Below are positions 1 to 10,915 of a stretch of 64,000 nt of DNA, in pieces (position 1 is the first letter of the stretch; the number at the start of each line of letters is the position of its first letter). The translations under genes were made by a program, and so were the position numbers. This stretch comes from Durusdinium trenchii. Taxonomy: Eukaryota > Sar > Dinophyceae > Suessiales > Symbiodiniaceae. The stretch covers positions 847,936 through 911,935 of the forward strand of contig CAXAMN010022718.1 of the NCBI GenBank assembly GCA_963970005.1, read 5' to 3'. The notes beneath the pieces were generated by a model, which worked only from the letters and a program-made list of their open reading frames with translations, was not told where the DNA came from and searched no databases.

Positions 1-756
1 NNNNNNNNNNNNNNNNNNNNNNNNNNNNNNNNNNNNNNNNNNNNNNNNNNNNNNNNNNNNNNNNNNNNNNNNNNNNNNNNNNNNNNNNNNNNNNNNNNNN
101 NNNNNNNNNNNNNNNNNNNNNNNNNNNNNNNNNNNNNNNNNNNNNNNNNNNNNNNNNNNNNNNNNNNNNNNNNNNNNNNNNNNNNNNNNNNNNNNNNNNN
201 NNNNNNNNNNNNNNNNNNNNNNNNNNNNNNNNNNNNNNNNNNNNNNNNNNNNNNNNNNNNNNNNNNNNNNNNNNNNNNNNNNNNNNNNNNNNNNNNNNNN
301 NNNNNNNNNNNNNNNNNNNNNNNNNNNNNNNNNNNNNNNNNNNNNNNNNNNNNNNNNNNNNNNNNNNNNNNNNNNNNNNNNNNNNNNNNNNNNNNNNNNN
401 NNNNNNNNNNNNNNNNNNNNNNNNNNNNNNNNNNNNNNNNNNNNNNNNNNNNNNNNNNNNNNNNNNNNNNNNNNNNNNNNNNNNNNNNNNNNNNNNNNNN
501 NNNNNNNNNNNNNNNNNNNNNNNNNNNNNNNNNNNNNNNNNNNNNNNNNNNNNNNNNNNNNNNNNNNNNNNNNNNNNNNNNNNNNNNNNNNNNNNNNNNN
601 NNNNNNNNNNNNNNNNNNNNNNNNNNNNNNNNNNNNNNNNNNNNNNNNNNNNNNNNNNNNNNNNNNNNNNNNNNNNNNNNNNNNNNNNNNNNNNNNNNNN
701 NNNNNNNNNNNNNNNNNNNNNNNNNNNNNNNNNNNNNNNNNNNNNNNNNNNNNNNN
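1..756. other. assembly gap (N)
   Basis: All bases are N. The sequence resumes directly inside a triplet microsatellite, which probably caused the gap. Confidence 0.99.
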
Positions 757-798
757 GTAGTAGTAGTCGTCGTAGTAGTAGTAGTCGTAGTCGTAGTC

Positions 799-835
<37 letters not shown>

Positions 836-934
836 TAGTAGTATTAGTAGTAGTAATAGTAGTAGTAGAAGTAGTAGTAGTCTTAGTGGCAGTGGTGGTG
901 GTAGTGGTAGTGGTAGTGGTAGTAGTAGAGGGGA

Positions 935-973
<39 letters not shown>

Positions 974-1056
974 AAAGAAGCAGAAGGAGGAAGAAGAAGA
1001 AGAACGAAGAAGAAGAAGAAGAAGAAGAAGAAGAAAAAGAAGAAGAAGAAGAGAAA
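757..1056 (+). repeat. GTA/GTC then GAA triplet microsatellite
   Basis: An interrupted GTA/GTC/GTG tract runs to about 972 and passes directly into a GAA/AGA tract. It is open in frame (poly-Val, then Lys/Glu) only because the unit is three bases long. There is no sign of a gene. Confidence 0.95.
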
Positions 1057-1065
1057 ACGAACACA

Positions 1066-1125
1066 GGGAGGAATTGAGCCCGAGACCTCTGGGACCAGAG
1101 TCCGAATACGATACCTTTGGGGTCT
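1066..1125 (-). repeat. degenerate tRNA-like fragment (possible SINE remnant)
   Basis: Read on the - strand, this stretch resembles the anticodon arm through T arm of a tRNA (GGACTCTGGTCCCAGAG, then GGGCTCAATTCC, close to a Pol III box B). The stems do not pair as a functional tRNA should and no convincing box A lies upstream. It is therefore at most a tRNA-derived relic. Confidence 0.25.
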
Positions 1126-1279
1126 GGATGTTGGCGCAATTAAAATTAGATAAAATTAGTATATTGCAACTTTCTGGCCTGCAAACAATAGTGTATTTAT
1201 GTGTTTAAACAAGTTGCATGTTTTACTAAGGGTAGCTTAACATTACTTAGTTGTTATAGTAACGTTAGTTTGTTTCCTT

Positions 1280-1634
1280 TTGCGGTTTCGACGGCAAAAA
1301 CGCCAGTCGGGAGAGTCCTCAATCATCTTTCACCTCAGCAGCCGGAACCTGAGGCTCGTGTTGGCCAAGTGTCCTGGAGGTGTTCAGTGTGCCTTGGAGA
1401 TGGAGACGTTGTGGCTTCACCAGTACTGTACCACGCTAGTATCTATTCGGATCAAGTGCGCTGGAAAGGTGAGTTCCTCGGATTCAGGGGGAAACGAACA
1501 TTCTCCAAGTTGGTCATGAAGCTGGATGCGGTTCGTTGGGGAGGGATTTGGACGTTCTGAATACCATGTTTGCTCATGTTTGGGGGAGCAGACCCAGATT
1601 GTTTTCGATCTTCGTCCAACAGTGTGGTGCCCAG
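1280..1634 (+). CDS. candidate exon pair, unknown protein
   Basis: Frame 2 is protein-like from about 1280 to 1468 (contains LRLVLAKCPGGVQC and SIRIKCAGK) and ends at a strong donor, AAAG|GTGAGT. A second protein-like stretch runs 1488-1634 in the shifted frame (contains RDLDVLNTMFAHVW) and ends at CAG|GTGGGT. The two join in phase only if the 19 bases at 1469-1487 (GTGAG...TTCAG) are removed, which would be an extremely short intron; a frameshifted pseudogene is the main alternative. A - strand frame at 1452-1697 is also open. The family is not recognised. Confidence 0.33.
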
Positions 1635-1831
1635 GTGGGTTTTGTGCTCAGGTGTGGTTCCGACAAGATCCAAAAGGATCCCAAAGGCATCCCTCAATTA
1701 AGAAGGACATTCTCTGCAGTATTCTAGTCCATTCTTGAGGTCAACCGTCCATTTCTCGTTCGTCTTGAACGTTCATTCGCACGGACTTTGGGCGTTGGAC
1801 CCCCAAAACCCCGCCACTTCACCACCCTCCG

Positions 1832-1963
1832 GTGCTCGTCCACCGCAGCAGCTCGCTGCGGATGGCGCGCTGCGCCGCGGTAGCAGGAGATCGGCGGACT
1901 CGGGCCAATGGCGCCCATGGCTGCGCGGCTCCAGAGAGTTGGCTCCGGACTGGAACAGTGGTG
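1832..1963. other. GC-rich coding-like island, strand and frame unresolved
   Basis: This is a GC-rich patch in which both strands have open frames. The best + frame includes ADGALRRGSRRSADSGQW. It ends exactly where an inverted-repeat element begins. No splice pair or homology decides between the frames. Confidence 0.25.
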
Positions 1964-2067
1964 CCAGATACGACGAGTCTGGGACTGCCATCATATGCCG
2001 ATCAATTGACCCCCAGTCAACCACGATGTAGGCAGTCCTATGGCAGTCCCAGACGCGTCGTGTCTGG
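1964..2067. mobile_element. MITE family A copy (full length)
   Basis: The terminal inverted repeats begin CCAGATACGACGAGTCTGG on the left and end with the near-complement on the right. The core holds the conserved TTGACCCCCAGTCAACCAC seen in other copies (see 22164-22265). It is non-coding; mobility is inferred from length, inverted ends and dispersion. Confidence 0.7.
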
Positions 2068-2412
2068 GTGGAAACTCATTGGCCAAAAAAGCCGTCTGTT
2101 GATCGTGGCTCACGATGGATGACTTAGACGTCGACGTGTCTTTTGGTGGCAGATATCAGATATCTAATCGATATGCCAGTTCATCATCCACGCATATCCA
2201 CGCTCAACATGGGGATGGAGTCAAACTCCACCCAACAAATGGCACATTCTCACATCAATGCGTGACATCCAGCAACGGAAATCCATCAACCAGGACCTTC
2301 AACGTATTCAACGTTTTGAGATTGCCTGCAGGGACGGTCAAGACTAGAAGATTCCAGTTGACTCACGGTGACTCACGGTCGGAGCACTGACCCAAGTGCT
2401 TCACGAATGACT

Positions 2413-3461
2413 TCACCAAGCATCCATTTCATCGTCCAACATCGTGTGGATCATCGATGGACGGCTTCCGCCAACGAGCTCGGAGCCTCGCGGCTCGCTC
2501 TCTGGCGCCGCCGCCGATCTCCGTTCCGCCTGCTCCAGCGCCTTCAAACACATCCGTAGCCATGAACACGGTTTCATCTCCAGCGTTTGGGTGAAAGAAA
2601 CATCTTCAACACGGGGAAAACTGGCGAAAACACTCACTCCAAAGTGAGACACCCTTAGCATCAAGACCTCTAGAGCATCCTCCCAGAAGTCGTCCTCCAG
2701 CCCCCAGACCGAGGCAGTCTCCAGTGCCATTGCGGCCTTGAGTAGCTCCAGTCGTTGGGAGTTGGCGTCTTCGCTATGGTCTGGGAGCTGAGTGAAAGAG
2801 TGTGCGTTCGTGCTTTTTGGATGAACAAGTGGACAAACTTGGAGGGAAAAAAGGGGGAGAGAGACTCAGAGATACACATCCAGACCTAAACAAACATGTA
2901 ATCGCTCGCCAAGTGTGGTATGAACATGTAAGTACACACGGGTCGCCTGGTTTTGCTTCAGGTGATTCTTATTTGCCCTGTGGGATGTTGTTATTTTTTG
3001 GTTGCTGAAACAAATCCCAGGTAGGGAAAGTGGATGCTCCACCGCTGGGCGCGGCCTTGCCTTTTCGATGGTTTGTTCTCAGTGATTCGTTGGGCGGCCG
3101 CCAGCACCAAACTGGGCGTCTGAGAAGTTCGACTTGTTTGATGGACCTTCTTGAATTGTTCCCTTTTTCTGACAGCTGTGACAGGTATGAACTTGGGTGC
3201 CTCTGATAGAACTTTGTTGGGCATCAACTGTCACAGTTTACCGTCAGAGTAGTATCTATAGATTCTGGATCATTGAACGGGTGGCTAGATGTGTTTTTTT
3301 TTGTGATTATATTCACACCGCTTCGCGGTCGAAGCCGCCCGCACATTTGTCTCGGTGGGTCTCTATAGGGGTAAGCACACAGGATGTCAGTAATGCGGTC
3401 CTCCTCAGTCTGCAGTCTGCCGACATCGCCAATGCCCAGCTCCGAAGCCACACGGAAGGTC
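2413..3461 (-). CDS. four-exon gene of unknown family (3' part)
   Basis: On the - strand four exons join with consistent phase: 3319-3461, 3012-3175, 2668-2787 and 2413-2541, ending at TGA. All introns have GT...AG ends on the - strand. The product is about 185 residues as seen. It includes ASELGIGDVGRLQTEEDR and ILCAYPYRDPPRQM, then a basic stretch with LVLAAAQRITENKPSKR, then a helical acidic segment (ANSQRLELLKAAMALE, WGLEDDFWEDALE) that continues into LEQAERRSAAAPESEP. The last intron (126 bases) is a multiple of three without stops and could be retained. The first exon seen starts in mid-codon, so the 5' end lies at higher coordinates and was not found. No family is recognised. Confidence 0.55.
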
Positions 3462-4393
3462 CTCATACACACGATGTCAGTATGTTCAAAAACTTCAAAA
3501 GCACAGCATTCTAGAGCAGTAGTGCCCCTCCTCCCCCAAGCTAAAGCTTCAGCATGTGCTACCTAGCAATTCTAGCGGTGAGTGCGCAAACCCTGACAAC
3601 GCCTCAGCACCTTCGGCGCGGGCGGATTTGATACTATTCTCCACCTATACTGTAGGACTGCCAAAGCCCAAGGCCCTATGTCAGGGCCGTGTAAGTTTTC
3701 TTCAACAAGCACCGTCCAAGATGGAAATGGGGAACAGGCCTTTCTCAAATGCTGTCTGGCTCGGGTCCAGGGCCAGGGTTTGGGCCGCTAACTTCATTTG
3801 GTTTGGACCGAACCCAGACACTCCATGGGACTGGTATGCCCGTCAATTGATCCCCCTAAACCCACCCCTGATGGGCGGCCGAGAGTGTGTATTGAAATAA
3901 GGAGACTTCCCAGTTCGACCGCCTGTGGGAAGGTTCGGAGATAAAACATACCTGGCAACCCAGTGGGCCGTTGGGCGTTCCTTTTACACACTTAGGACGC
4001 GATGCTCGGTGGCCATCGCAAGTAGGTTGGACGCCATCGGCTAGTCACAAAGGGGCATCGCTACGAAGCTCCTGGCAGGTAACAGCAGAGGTTGAAGAAC
4101 CCGAACTAGACCCCATAGCTACCCCAGGTGACGGGTCCTATTTACGGTCACTTAACCTCTCTTGATACCCAGGGAAAGGAATCACTTGACCGCCCTCCGT
4201 GACCAGATCGACTCGTCAAACCCGAGTCCATGGTGGAGGGACTTGCTACAGTTCTTCTGGGGGGGTTTGGGGGTTGGATATGGTTGGATAGTTTCAATAT
4301 AGTTCTTCATTTCCGGACGAATGATTTACCACATGATGGGGTGATGGTTTCTTTGGTTGTACACTGTACACTGTACTCGAGAGGATCGATCCT
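3462..4393. other. no gene seen; contains a partial MITE family A end
   Basis: This probably includes the missing 5' part or spacer of the - strand gene. At about 3814-3880 there is a half element beginning CCAGACACTCCATGGGACTG. No other coding or RNA signal is supported. Confidence 0.4.
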
Positions 4394-4549
4394 ACATCCA
4401 CCTTAACCCGTCAAGAACCTTCGCTGCATGGCCGACTAAGCCGACGCTTCGAACTCCTGAGGCGCCCTGATGTGGACGCTGCAGCCGTCCTGGATGCTTG
4501 CTACAAAGCTGGTGACATGGCGGCCAGATGCAGGAATTTTGCTGCGTGA
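4394..4549 (+). CDS. candidate terminal exon, unknown protein
   Basis: One + frame is clearly protein-like: HGRLSRRFELLRRPDVDAAA followed by VLDACYKAGDMAARC, ending at TGA at 4547-4549. It has no clear acceptor, and an alternative GA donor (AGATGCAG|GAATTT) lies just before the stop. The helical composition suggests a repeat or helical-bundle protein, but no family is recognised. Confidence 0.38.
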   Translation, partial: TSTLTRQEPSLHGRLSRRFELLRRPDVDAAAVLDACYKAGDMAARCRNFAA

Positions 4550-4762
4550 TGGTTGATGGCACAACCTCAAAAAGAGGTGTATATATATAAGTATATTCTA
4601 GGGCATCCGGTTGAGGTGCCTAATCGTAATTCATAGCCCCTATTAGAGGTTAGAGAGAGAGAGAGAGTTAGAGAGAACCAAGAGACCGTAGTTTTGTCAT
4701 GTTTTCATTGTGTCCTATATGCAGCTACTAATGCAGGAGTACACTTTGACAATGTCTCACTA

Positions 4763-4833
4763 ACATGGAAGTGGAAAAGATCCTGTTGGTAGAGGACAGT
4801 AGTCTTCAAGGGTCCCATTTTCCACTTCCATGT
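4763..4833. mobile_element. MITE family C copy
   Basis: The 71-base element starts ACATGGAAGTGGAAAA and ends with the complement TTTTCCACTTCCATGT. Its core includes GGTAGAGGACAGTAGTC, matched in the copies at 40764 and 58778. Confidence 0.7.
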
Positions 4834-5180
4834 TGTACATGTGATGCCTTTGTTAATCTATTTTTTTGTGGCATTTGTTGCCATCCTTTCACCTAGGCTA
4901 CTGGCACATGCCAAAAAAACAAAGCTGCATGTCAGTGTCAAGCAGTGCCATCCATGCCGTCCACCCAGGTCATTGGCGCTTGGCGATCGACTCCTTCTGG
5001 CCGACCTCCACACTGGGCCTCTTGGCCCGGACGGCCCAGGACATTCGCAGAAGAGGACCTTGCTTTCGAAGCAAGAACGCCATCGGGGGTGGACCAAAAA
5101 CCCTTCAAACCCTCGGGTTTGGCCGCATTGGATCCAACTCCTCATCCTCCATGCTCCATGCGCATCCATGCGTGTAGCAG

Positions 5181-5351
5181 CGGACCCGACTGTCCTGTCT
5201 GGCGGCGCGCTCTGCGCCACACGAGGCCGCCGCGAAGGCTTGTGAAGCTCGGGCGCCGTGGAAGGAGGCGACCGCGGCTCGCAGGTGGGACGAAAGGGTG
5301 AAGGAGAAGGGATCTGCAAGGGATCTGAAGGAGAAGGTGGTGCTGGCATGA
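5181..5351 (+). CDS. candidate terminal exon, charged helical protein
   Basis: After an acceptor-like GTAGCAG, the + frame reads RTRLSCLAARSAPHEAAAKA, then WKEATAARRWDERVKEKG and ends LKEKVVLA before TGA. Codons are strongly G/C in third position, as in the identified genes here. The composition is Ala/Lys/Glu rich and probably helical. Frames over 4945-5170 in the same interval are also open, so upstream exons may exist. The family is not recognised. Confidence 0.42.
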   Translation, partial: RTRLSCLAARSAPHEAAAKACEARAPWKEATAARRWDERVKEKGSARDLKEKVVLA

Positions 5352-7959
5352 GGTGTTCTCCACCATTTCTTCTCACCAATTTGTAAAGTGAAACGCTCAC
5401 CTGTTGCAAACATGGTTCCTCTATTTGGGCCTCACCTCTCGCTCTGGTTCCGTGTGCTCAGTGCCTATCTCTTCCACCCCGGACGTGACCACATTGTCGC
5501 ACCCACCACCGTCATGGGGCGGCTGATCCGTGGATGGGCGGCGCATCCGTGTTGGCGGCGCATCCGTGTTAGGCCGTTGGAGAAGGCCCTCTTCTTGGCA
5601 CTCCGCGACTGGGACGAGGTCTGGTCTGTCCGGTCAGTCGACTCGGCGCGCGGAGGAGTTTTGGGGAACGAGCGACCTCATGTGGAGGTCGAAAAACGTG
5701 GAGGTCGTGCATGCCACTGGTACCTGAGGTACTTTATGAGAAGCATGGTATAGGATTTCATCATATAAGGCAAATTGATGCAATAGATTGTCGTCTTGGA
5801 CTCTGGACTTCTTTCAAGGAACTCTACAAATGTCTAACTTGCCATTCGATCGTATTAAGGGGTGTGTAGCACTTCGGTTCGGTGCTGGCACACACAAGCG
5901 GTGGCAACTCGCCAGACCAGAGCGCGAGCGATGTAGCCTTCCAAGGCCGTTCTGTCAAGATAAGACATGATAAGACAGGTTGAACATAAAAAAAGCTTAG
6001 GTGCTGGTTCTATTTGACTTAGGTCCGGCTTCATCTGATTCTCTTTTACAGGTTGACCTGAGAAGTGATCCCTATCCCAGGAGCACCCCCTTTCAGACCC
6101 GGACTCCGACCGGACGCCAGAGTCGGTCCGTCTCTCGCCGCGGTCCACGACGGGACGTGACCGTCGATCATGGGTTGGCGTCCCGTGACCCTTGGAATTT
6201 CTTTGCAGCTGCTACTATCCATAGTAGCCAGAGACGTGACTGTACACCTCCTTCCCCCCCCCCCAAAAAGGAACAGAACGCATCCTGCCAATGGCGTCCG
6301 ACGCAGCGGCCCGCGGCCGCACCCCCCCAGCGTCACGGAGGTGGACGCGCCCATGCCGGGTCGACGATGTTCGGCCGCGCGGATGTCGAGTGGTTGGCTG
6401 ATGTCGGGGGCGGGGGAGACCTAGCGAGTTAGGTGAGGCCTTGCCCGGTGAGGCGGGCCGTTTTTGGAGGGAACCATATGACCCTTTAAAACAGCTCTGT
6501 GTGACTGAGCGATTTTGGGATTGATTCTATAGAGGCGTCTTGGTGATGGTGTGACCTCAAACTGGGACGCCAAGCTCGGCATCTGATGAAGATGTTCGGA
6601 ACGTGGGGGATCTTTGCGGGGGGGCTTCCAAGATCTAGCACCCTTTGATGATTGGAAGGAAAATAGGAAGTGGTAGCATGGTGTGCTGGTGGTTTGTCGA
6701 CATCCCCTGACCATGTATTTTCCTGCCAAAAACAGCATGTTCTCTTTTTTTAATGGTGCTGGTAGAAGTATATGTATAAACGACTCATCCTGTTTTTGTT
6801 TTTTTTTAGGGCCTTTTGAACGTGGTATTTTTGGGCATCTCCCAACTCTTTTTCACGATTCTCAAGGATGTCCTGCTTTTTTTCAGCCGTGAAGAACAAA
6901 AAAACATGTGCGCTTCGCCAACAAAACGGCAAAAATACACTCGTCGGAAACCGACCGTCGACCGGAAAATGTACTTCCAAAAGAACTATAAACCAAAAAA
7001 CACCATCCACTGATATCCTTTTTCAGCCATCTGAATCTGATATTTGATGTTTTATGATGTGTTCAACCATTTTCAAATGAAATCATCCAATGCGAGCTGA
7101 AACACATCCAAGTATCAGTGAGAGTATCAGTGAGATTCTTGTTATGATTCATGTGTGGTCCAGGGTGGACGTTGGGCCTCTTTTTGAAGCACCTGAAACG
7201 ACTTCTCGCCTGTTTGTTCGATCTGAAGAGCGTGCAAGAGCGTGATTTTTGAACAAAACAGAACAAGATATAGTGAAAGGATTTCAGAGGATAAGCTCTA
7301 TATGTGTAGTCTACGATTGGTCGAGCTTTGGTGAGTCTTCACATGGATGCTTACCGAAAGTGGTATTCCGGCATTGGACCAGCAACTGACCCGCGGCATC
7401 GTGGTGACTTGCTGATTGTTGACACAATGGGCGGCGACCAATGCCGAAGGCGACCAAGAATGACAAATAGGTTTGGACACATGGACACATTTACCAGAGG
7501 GTTTACATGGCATCCTAATTTGGAACCATAATAGCATATATATATATACAGTAAACCATCATAAACTTGCAGATGCTGGGCTCGATGCGCAACCAACAAA
7601 GGACACAAAAGTCCAGAATGTGGGAAGAAATGAAAGGCACTCCAACACACACGCTTGAGATATATGACTTATAATAGTATCCCAGACACTCCATGCATGC
7701 CATATATGCCTACATTGGTATTGCATAAATACATTTGTCCTTCAAAGCGATATATTCACTCGGTGCAGATTCAAACTGGTTTCTCGAGATCCCAAACCAG
7801 CCAATTTTTGTCGGATGAGTCTCTTTCTTTCCCCACTTCGCCAGCCCCTTCGATTTCCTGTCCCTCTTCCTTTGAATCTTGGAATCTCTCCCCTCGCGTC
7901 GTTTCGCTTCTTTGGCGCTCCCTACTCGATGGTTCAACTCGCCCGGTAGCGCCCGGTAG
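5352..7959. other. no supported gene; two GC-rich coding-like islands
   Basis: Islands at about 5430-5750 and 6040-6430 have several overlapping open frames on both strands and no splice pair that fixes one. About 6720-7000 is T- and A-rich and looks intronic. A half MITE A copy begins at about 7682. Nothing else is supported. Confidence 0.35.
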
Positions 7960-8120
7960 AGTACCGTGACCGACGTGCTGACGGGTGACGTTTCAACGTC
8001 GCCGGTGGAGGACGTGAAGCTTGGAGGGAGGGACGAGGTGAAGCGGCTCTGGGACTGGCGTGAAGTGGTCAAAAGGAGGAGACGAAGCTACCTGGAAGGA
8101 GACAGCTGGATTTGGACCCG
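7960..8120 (+). CDS. candidate internal exon, unknown protein
   Basis: Bounded by CGGTAG|AGTACC and GACCCG|GTGAGG. The + frame reads VTDVLTGDVSTSPVEDVKLG then DEVKRLWDWREVVKRRRRSY, with high third-position G/C. An in-frame stop directly upstream supports the acceptor. It ends in phase 2. No partner exon was identified and the family is not recognised. Confidence 0.38.
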
Positions 8121-9040
8121 GTGAGGCGTGAAGAAGAAGCTCATAGAAGCTCGTCGCTTGTGACGCTTGCTTTCCTTGTTTGCCCCCCCCACACACCCCT
8201 CCCACAGACCACCCATGATGCTGGTGATGCTGGTTTGCGTCCCGTCCCAAATGAGATGCAACACGCGCAACACTCCGTCACATGCTCGGAGACCGCTCTG
8301 CCCTACCCGAGAATGAGCAGATCGCCTGCAGCCTTGCGGCAGGTTGCTGCAGCGCGTGAAAGTAAACAACAGTTACCTGTCTGCTCATTCTCACACCATT
8401 GGCCGGGTGTGGGGCGCACGAAGAAAAGGAGCTTGGTAGTTTAGATTGCACGGCTCACTGGTCCATCTTGGTTGCCGGTGGCTGTTCTACCAAGCCTCTT
8501 GTACCCTTGAGGCCCTTCTGCACCGCATGACAGCGAGACCATGGGCTAAAGTGCGAGACCATGGGGGTGCATGCGTCTGCATTCTTCGTGTCAGAAGGGG
8601 AGGGCACATGCACACAGAACAAGTTTCCATGTTCATTTCGAAAATGAACACACACTTGAGAAGGTTGCTCCGTGGAGCGTGATTTCAGGTAGCTTCGCGG
8701 TGTGCATTAGCCCTTTAAATCTAGATACTGCAGGAAACAACGTATGAGACGGCGTTGCACTGACTTAGAAACCTCAGCGATTGAAAATCAAAATTAGTAT
8801 TAAAATTGCAGGTACGTGATCCTAGCGTCCCAGGATCATATCAGCCATGGAATGCAGCCCTCTTCGTTGGACAACCAACTGCATCCATGGGGTTGTCCCC
8901 CTGCTTCTGTACAGAAAAGCTCGTAGGGTAGATTAGAAAAGTACTAGAGTAGTGTCCTTGGAAACAGGAGTGGACACACACACACACACACACTTAGATA
9001 AAGGCTCGCAAGAGCTAAATCAGTTATGATCTCATCTTTT
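8121..9040. other. no gene seen; CA microsatellite
   Basis: Holds a CA repeat at about 8973-8993 and otherwise unstructured sequence. A second CA tract lies at about 9090-9108. Confidence 0.4.
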
Positions 9041-9571
9041 TCAAGTATGAATCCTTAGTGTGGTCGAATTCCTTAGAGACATGGAGTTGACACACACACA
9101 CACACACCCCACTAACAAGCAATGTTTTTTTGTCTGACGAGGAAAGGGTACTTGATGGATATGTAGAAAGATTGATATAGAGGCGTCCCAAAATCGGGTT
9201 CGGATGTCAGACAGGCTACGTTCGGCTGACGTCATAAAGGCTACACCCAACCTGAGGTCATGATTCTTGCCAGCGCCGAGATATTCCAGGAGTCTGAAGT
9301 CTGCGCTGCCAACGGTGTCTTTTTGATGGTCAGGTTTGTTTATAGAGTTGCGAAACCTCCACAGAGACGCATTGGTGGCAAACAGACAAGTCTTCATGCC
9401 AGTTTTGCTTGAGGAGGGACCACCCAGCATCCTAATGCTGAGCCGCGCACATTTGCCTCTACTGAGCAGGCCTGGCAGGACCCATTCCAAAACGGTAGAG
9501 ATTTCGGAGTTAGGGTTGATTTGTTTTTGATTCCCTTGGATCATCAGATTATCCATGCATATCCATTGCAA
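9041..9571 (-). CDS. 176-codon open frame, unknown
   Basis: This - strand frame starts at ATG and stays open for 176 codons in sequence of only moderate GC, longer than chance predicts. The middle is protein-like (SADFRLLEYLGAGKNHD and VAFMTSAERSLSDIRTRF). The last part runs through a CA repeat and is unlikely to be real coding. A competing + frame at about 9336-9500 (RNLHRDALVANRQVFMPVLL) is equally protein-like, so strand remains open. Confidence 0.28.
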   Translation of the reverse strand: MQWICMDNLMIQGNQKQINPNSEISTVLEWVLPGLLSRGKCARLSIRMLGGPSSSKTGMKTCLFATNASLWRFRNSINKPDHQKDTVGSADFRLLEYLGAGKNHDLRLGVAFMTSAERSLSDIRTRFWDASISIFLHIHQVPFPRQTKKHCLLVGCVCVCVNSMSLRNSTTLRIHT

Positions 9572-9575
9572 TTAA

Positions 9576-9657
9576 GGTTTCTTCCTATCACCATGGCATT
9601 CTGCAACATTTCAGGAGGTTTCTTCCTATCACCATGGCATTCTGCAACGTTTCAGGA
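9576..9657 (+). repeat. tandem duplication, about 41 bp x 2
   Basis: GGTTTCTTCCTATCACCATG...TTCAGGA occurs twice in direct succession with one visible difference (AACATT versus AACGTT). It is a recent local duplication, non-coding. Confidence 0.85.
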
Positions 9658-10308
9658 ACTGATCGAGGTGAATGTGTTCTGACCGCTTATCATTCCAGAC
9701 CCCTTTGAAAGCTAAAAGCAAGAATCTGCAGAAACCTCGAAACCTCATTCCAAAACCGACCTCAAGTTCTTAACTCGACCTTTTCTATGCCGCGAGCACC
9801 ACCCTCAGACTCCGAGGTCGGACGCGGTCAAGAACGGGTGCCAGGGACATCACTCCTGGACCCGGGTCCAAGGTGAGAAACCCTCTTTCTTTTGTTTCAG
9901 AGCGGGTGTTGATTTTTGGGCACATGTTCTGACGAAAAACATCCCAGGATCATCCTGTCTGGGTGTCCAATAGACGACCCTACTCTACTCAAACAGGTCT
10001 TCAAACCTTTGAGCTTCGGCCCAGCTGGGCCAGCCTGATTCACACCTTCCGAATTCCGATCATTAAAGGAACGGCCCATGCAAGGTCGAAGAGTGGATCA
10101 CAGCTTACCTGGAGTCGGAGCCAAGTGACTCCTCTTGCTTTTTCTTCCATCCATGGGAGCCCCACAACAATCAGCCAATTCGGGGACATCTTGACCCGGA
10201 ACCTGGGAAGGAACCTGGTAGTGTTTTTCTCATTATCTTATTATTGTGCTGATTGATCTTGATAGGTGAGTGTGCATGTGTGTGTTTTTTAGATCTTTTT
10301 TACATGGT

Positions 10309-10731
10309 TTACAGTCTGTATATATATATATATATATACAGCTTTATTACGTTTTGTAATTTAGTTTTTAAATATGCTTGCGTGGATGGCATGGCCCCGA
10401 TCGCGGATGACCGTGATTCCTTGAATACCAAACAGGTGGTGAATTCAACCCCCCCTTCCATGATGATTCCGGGGAGTGTCATGTTTCCGTTTGGGTTTCT
10501 GCATCTCGAGAGGTTGAAACTCATGAGAACGGCTGAGACGCATGAGGAGCGCGCAGGGCAGCATGTTTTTTTTTGCTCGTCGGCAGATTTCCTGAGTAAG
10601 TTGAGTGGGCACGGGCGATAGAAGTTGGGCTTTGAGGTTCCTTTAATTTCCCCTAGGGATCCAGTCGTACCTTCTGAGAAGGTACTAGGGGGCCGACTGG
10701 ACCCTCCAAACCTACATAACAGTGTCTCCAA
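10309..10731 (-). CDS. 140-codon open frame, unknown
   Basis: Open - strand frame whose N-terminal half is moderately protein-like. It follows on the same strand from the frames at 10712-10915 and 10903-11325, so the three may be exons or frameshifted pieces of one gene. It also runs through a TA repeat and the GAATACCAAACAGGTGG repeat, and a + frame (10253-10621) competes. Confidence 0.22.
   Translation of the reverse strand: METLLCRFGGSSRPPSTFSEGTTGSLGEIKGTSKPNFYRPCPLNLLRKSADEQKKTCCPARSSCVSAVLMSFNLSRCRNPNGNMTLPGIIMEGGVEFTTCLVFKESRSSAIGAMPSTQAYLKTKLQNVIKLYIYIYIYRL
10319..10342. repeat. TA microsatellite
   Basis: TATATATA tract, typical of intron or spacer sequence here. Similar tracts lie at about 14143-14158 and 42980-42999. 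Confidence 0.8.
10663..10706. repeat. inverted-repeat element with CCAGTCG ends
   Basis: CCAGTCG at one side and CGACTGG at the other enclose a second hairpin, TACCTTCTGAGAAGGTA. Related sequence occurs at about 27640-27680 and 59977-60011, so this is another dispersed small inverted repeat. Confidence 0.5.
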
Positions 10732-10915
10732 TCACCTCTGAGGGTTCTTTCAAATCGAACTTTAAAGGTTTCATACCACTTGGTGGTGATCCTTTGAGGG
10801 AATCGGAGCGTCTGAATGTGTGCTGATTCGTGATGATAGTCCCACGAACTCGTCGGAGGTTCCTTTCTCTCAGCGATGGATGTTGGAGGTTCCATTCAGG
10901 AATTACGGGACCCAC
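10712..10915 (-). CDS. 67-codon open frame, unknown
   Basis: Protein-like - strand frame (ERNLRRVRGTIITNQHTF, then MKPLKFDLKEPSEVIGDTVM) that begins where the frame at 10903-11325 stops. No splice site was fixed between them. It may be the continuation of the same decayed or spliced gene. Confidence 0.28.
   Translation of the reverse strand: MGPVIPEWNLQHPSLRERNLRRVRGTIITNQHTFRRSDSLKGSPPSGMKPLKFDLKEPSEVIGDTVM

Noticed and set aside
829-1077. 82-codon frame rich in Val, Lys and Glu
   Set aside because: Produced entirely by GTN and GAA triplet repeats.
2553-2563. TCCGTAGCCAT, identical to the first 11 bases of the dinoflagellate spliced leader
   Set aside because: The match stops before the conserved TTTTGGCTCAAG half and lies inside an intron of a - strand gene. 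A match of this length occurs by chance fairly often across 64 kb.
4858-5409. 183-codon - strand frame
   Set aside because: Rich in Pro, Ser and Arg, typical of an antisense shadow. The + frame at 5181-5351 explains the GC-rich part better.
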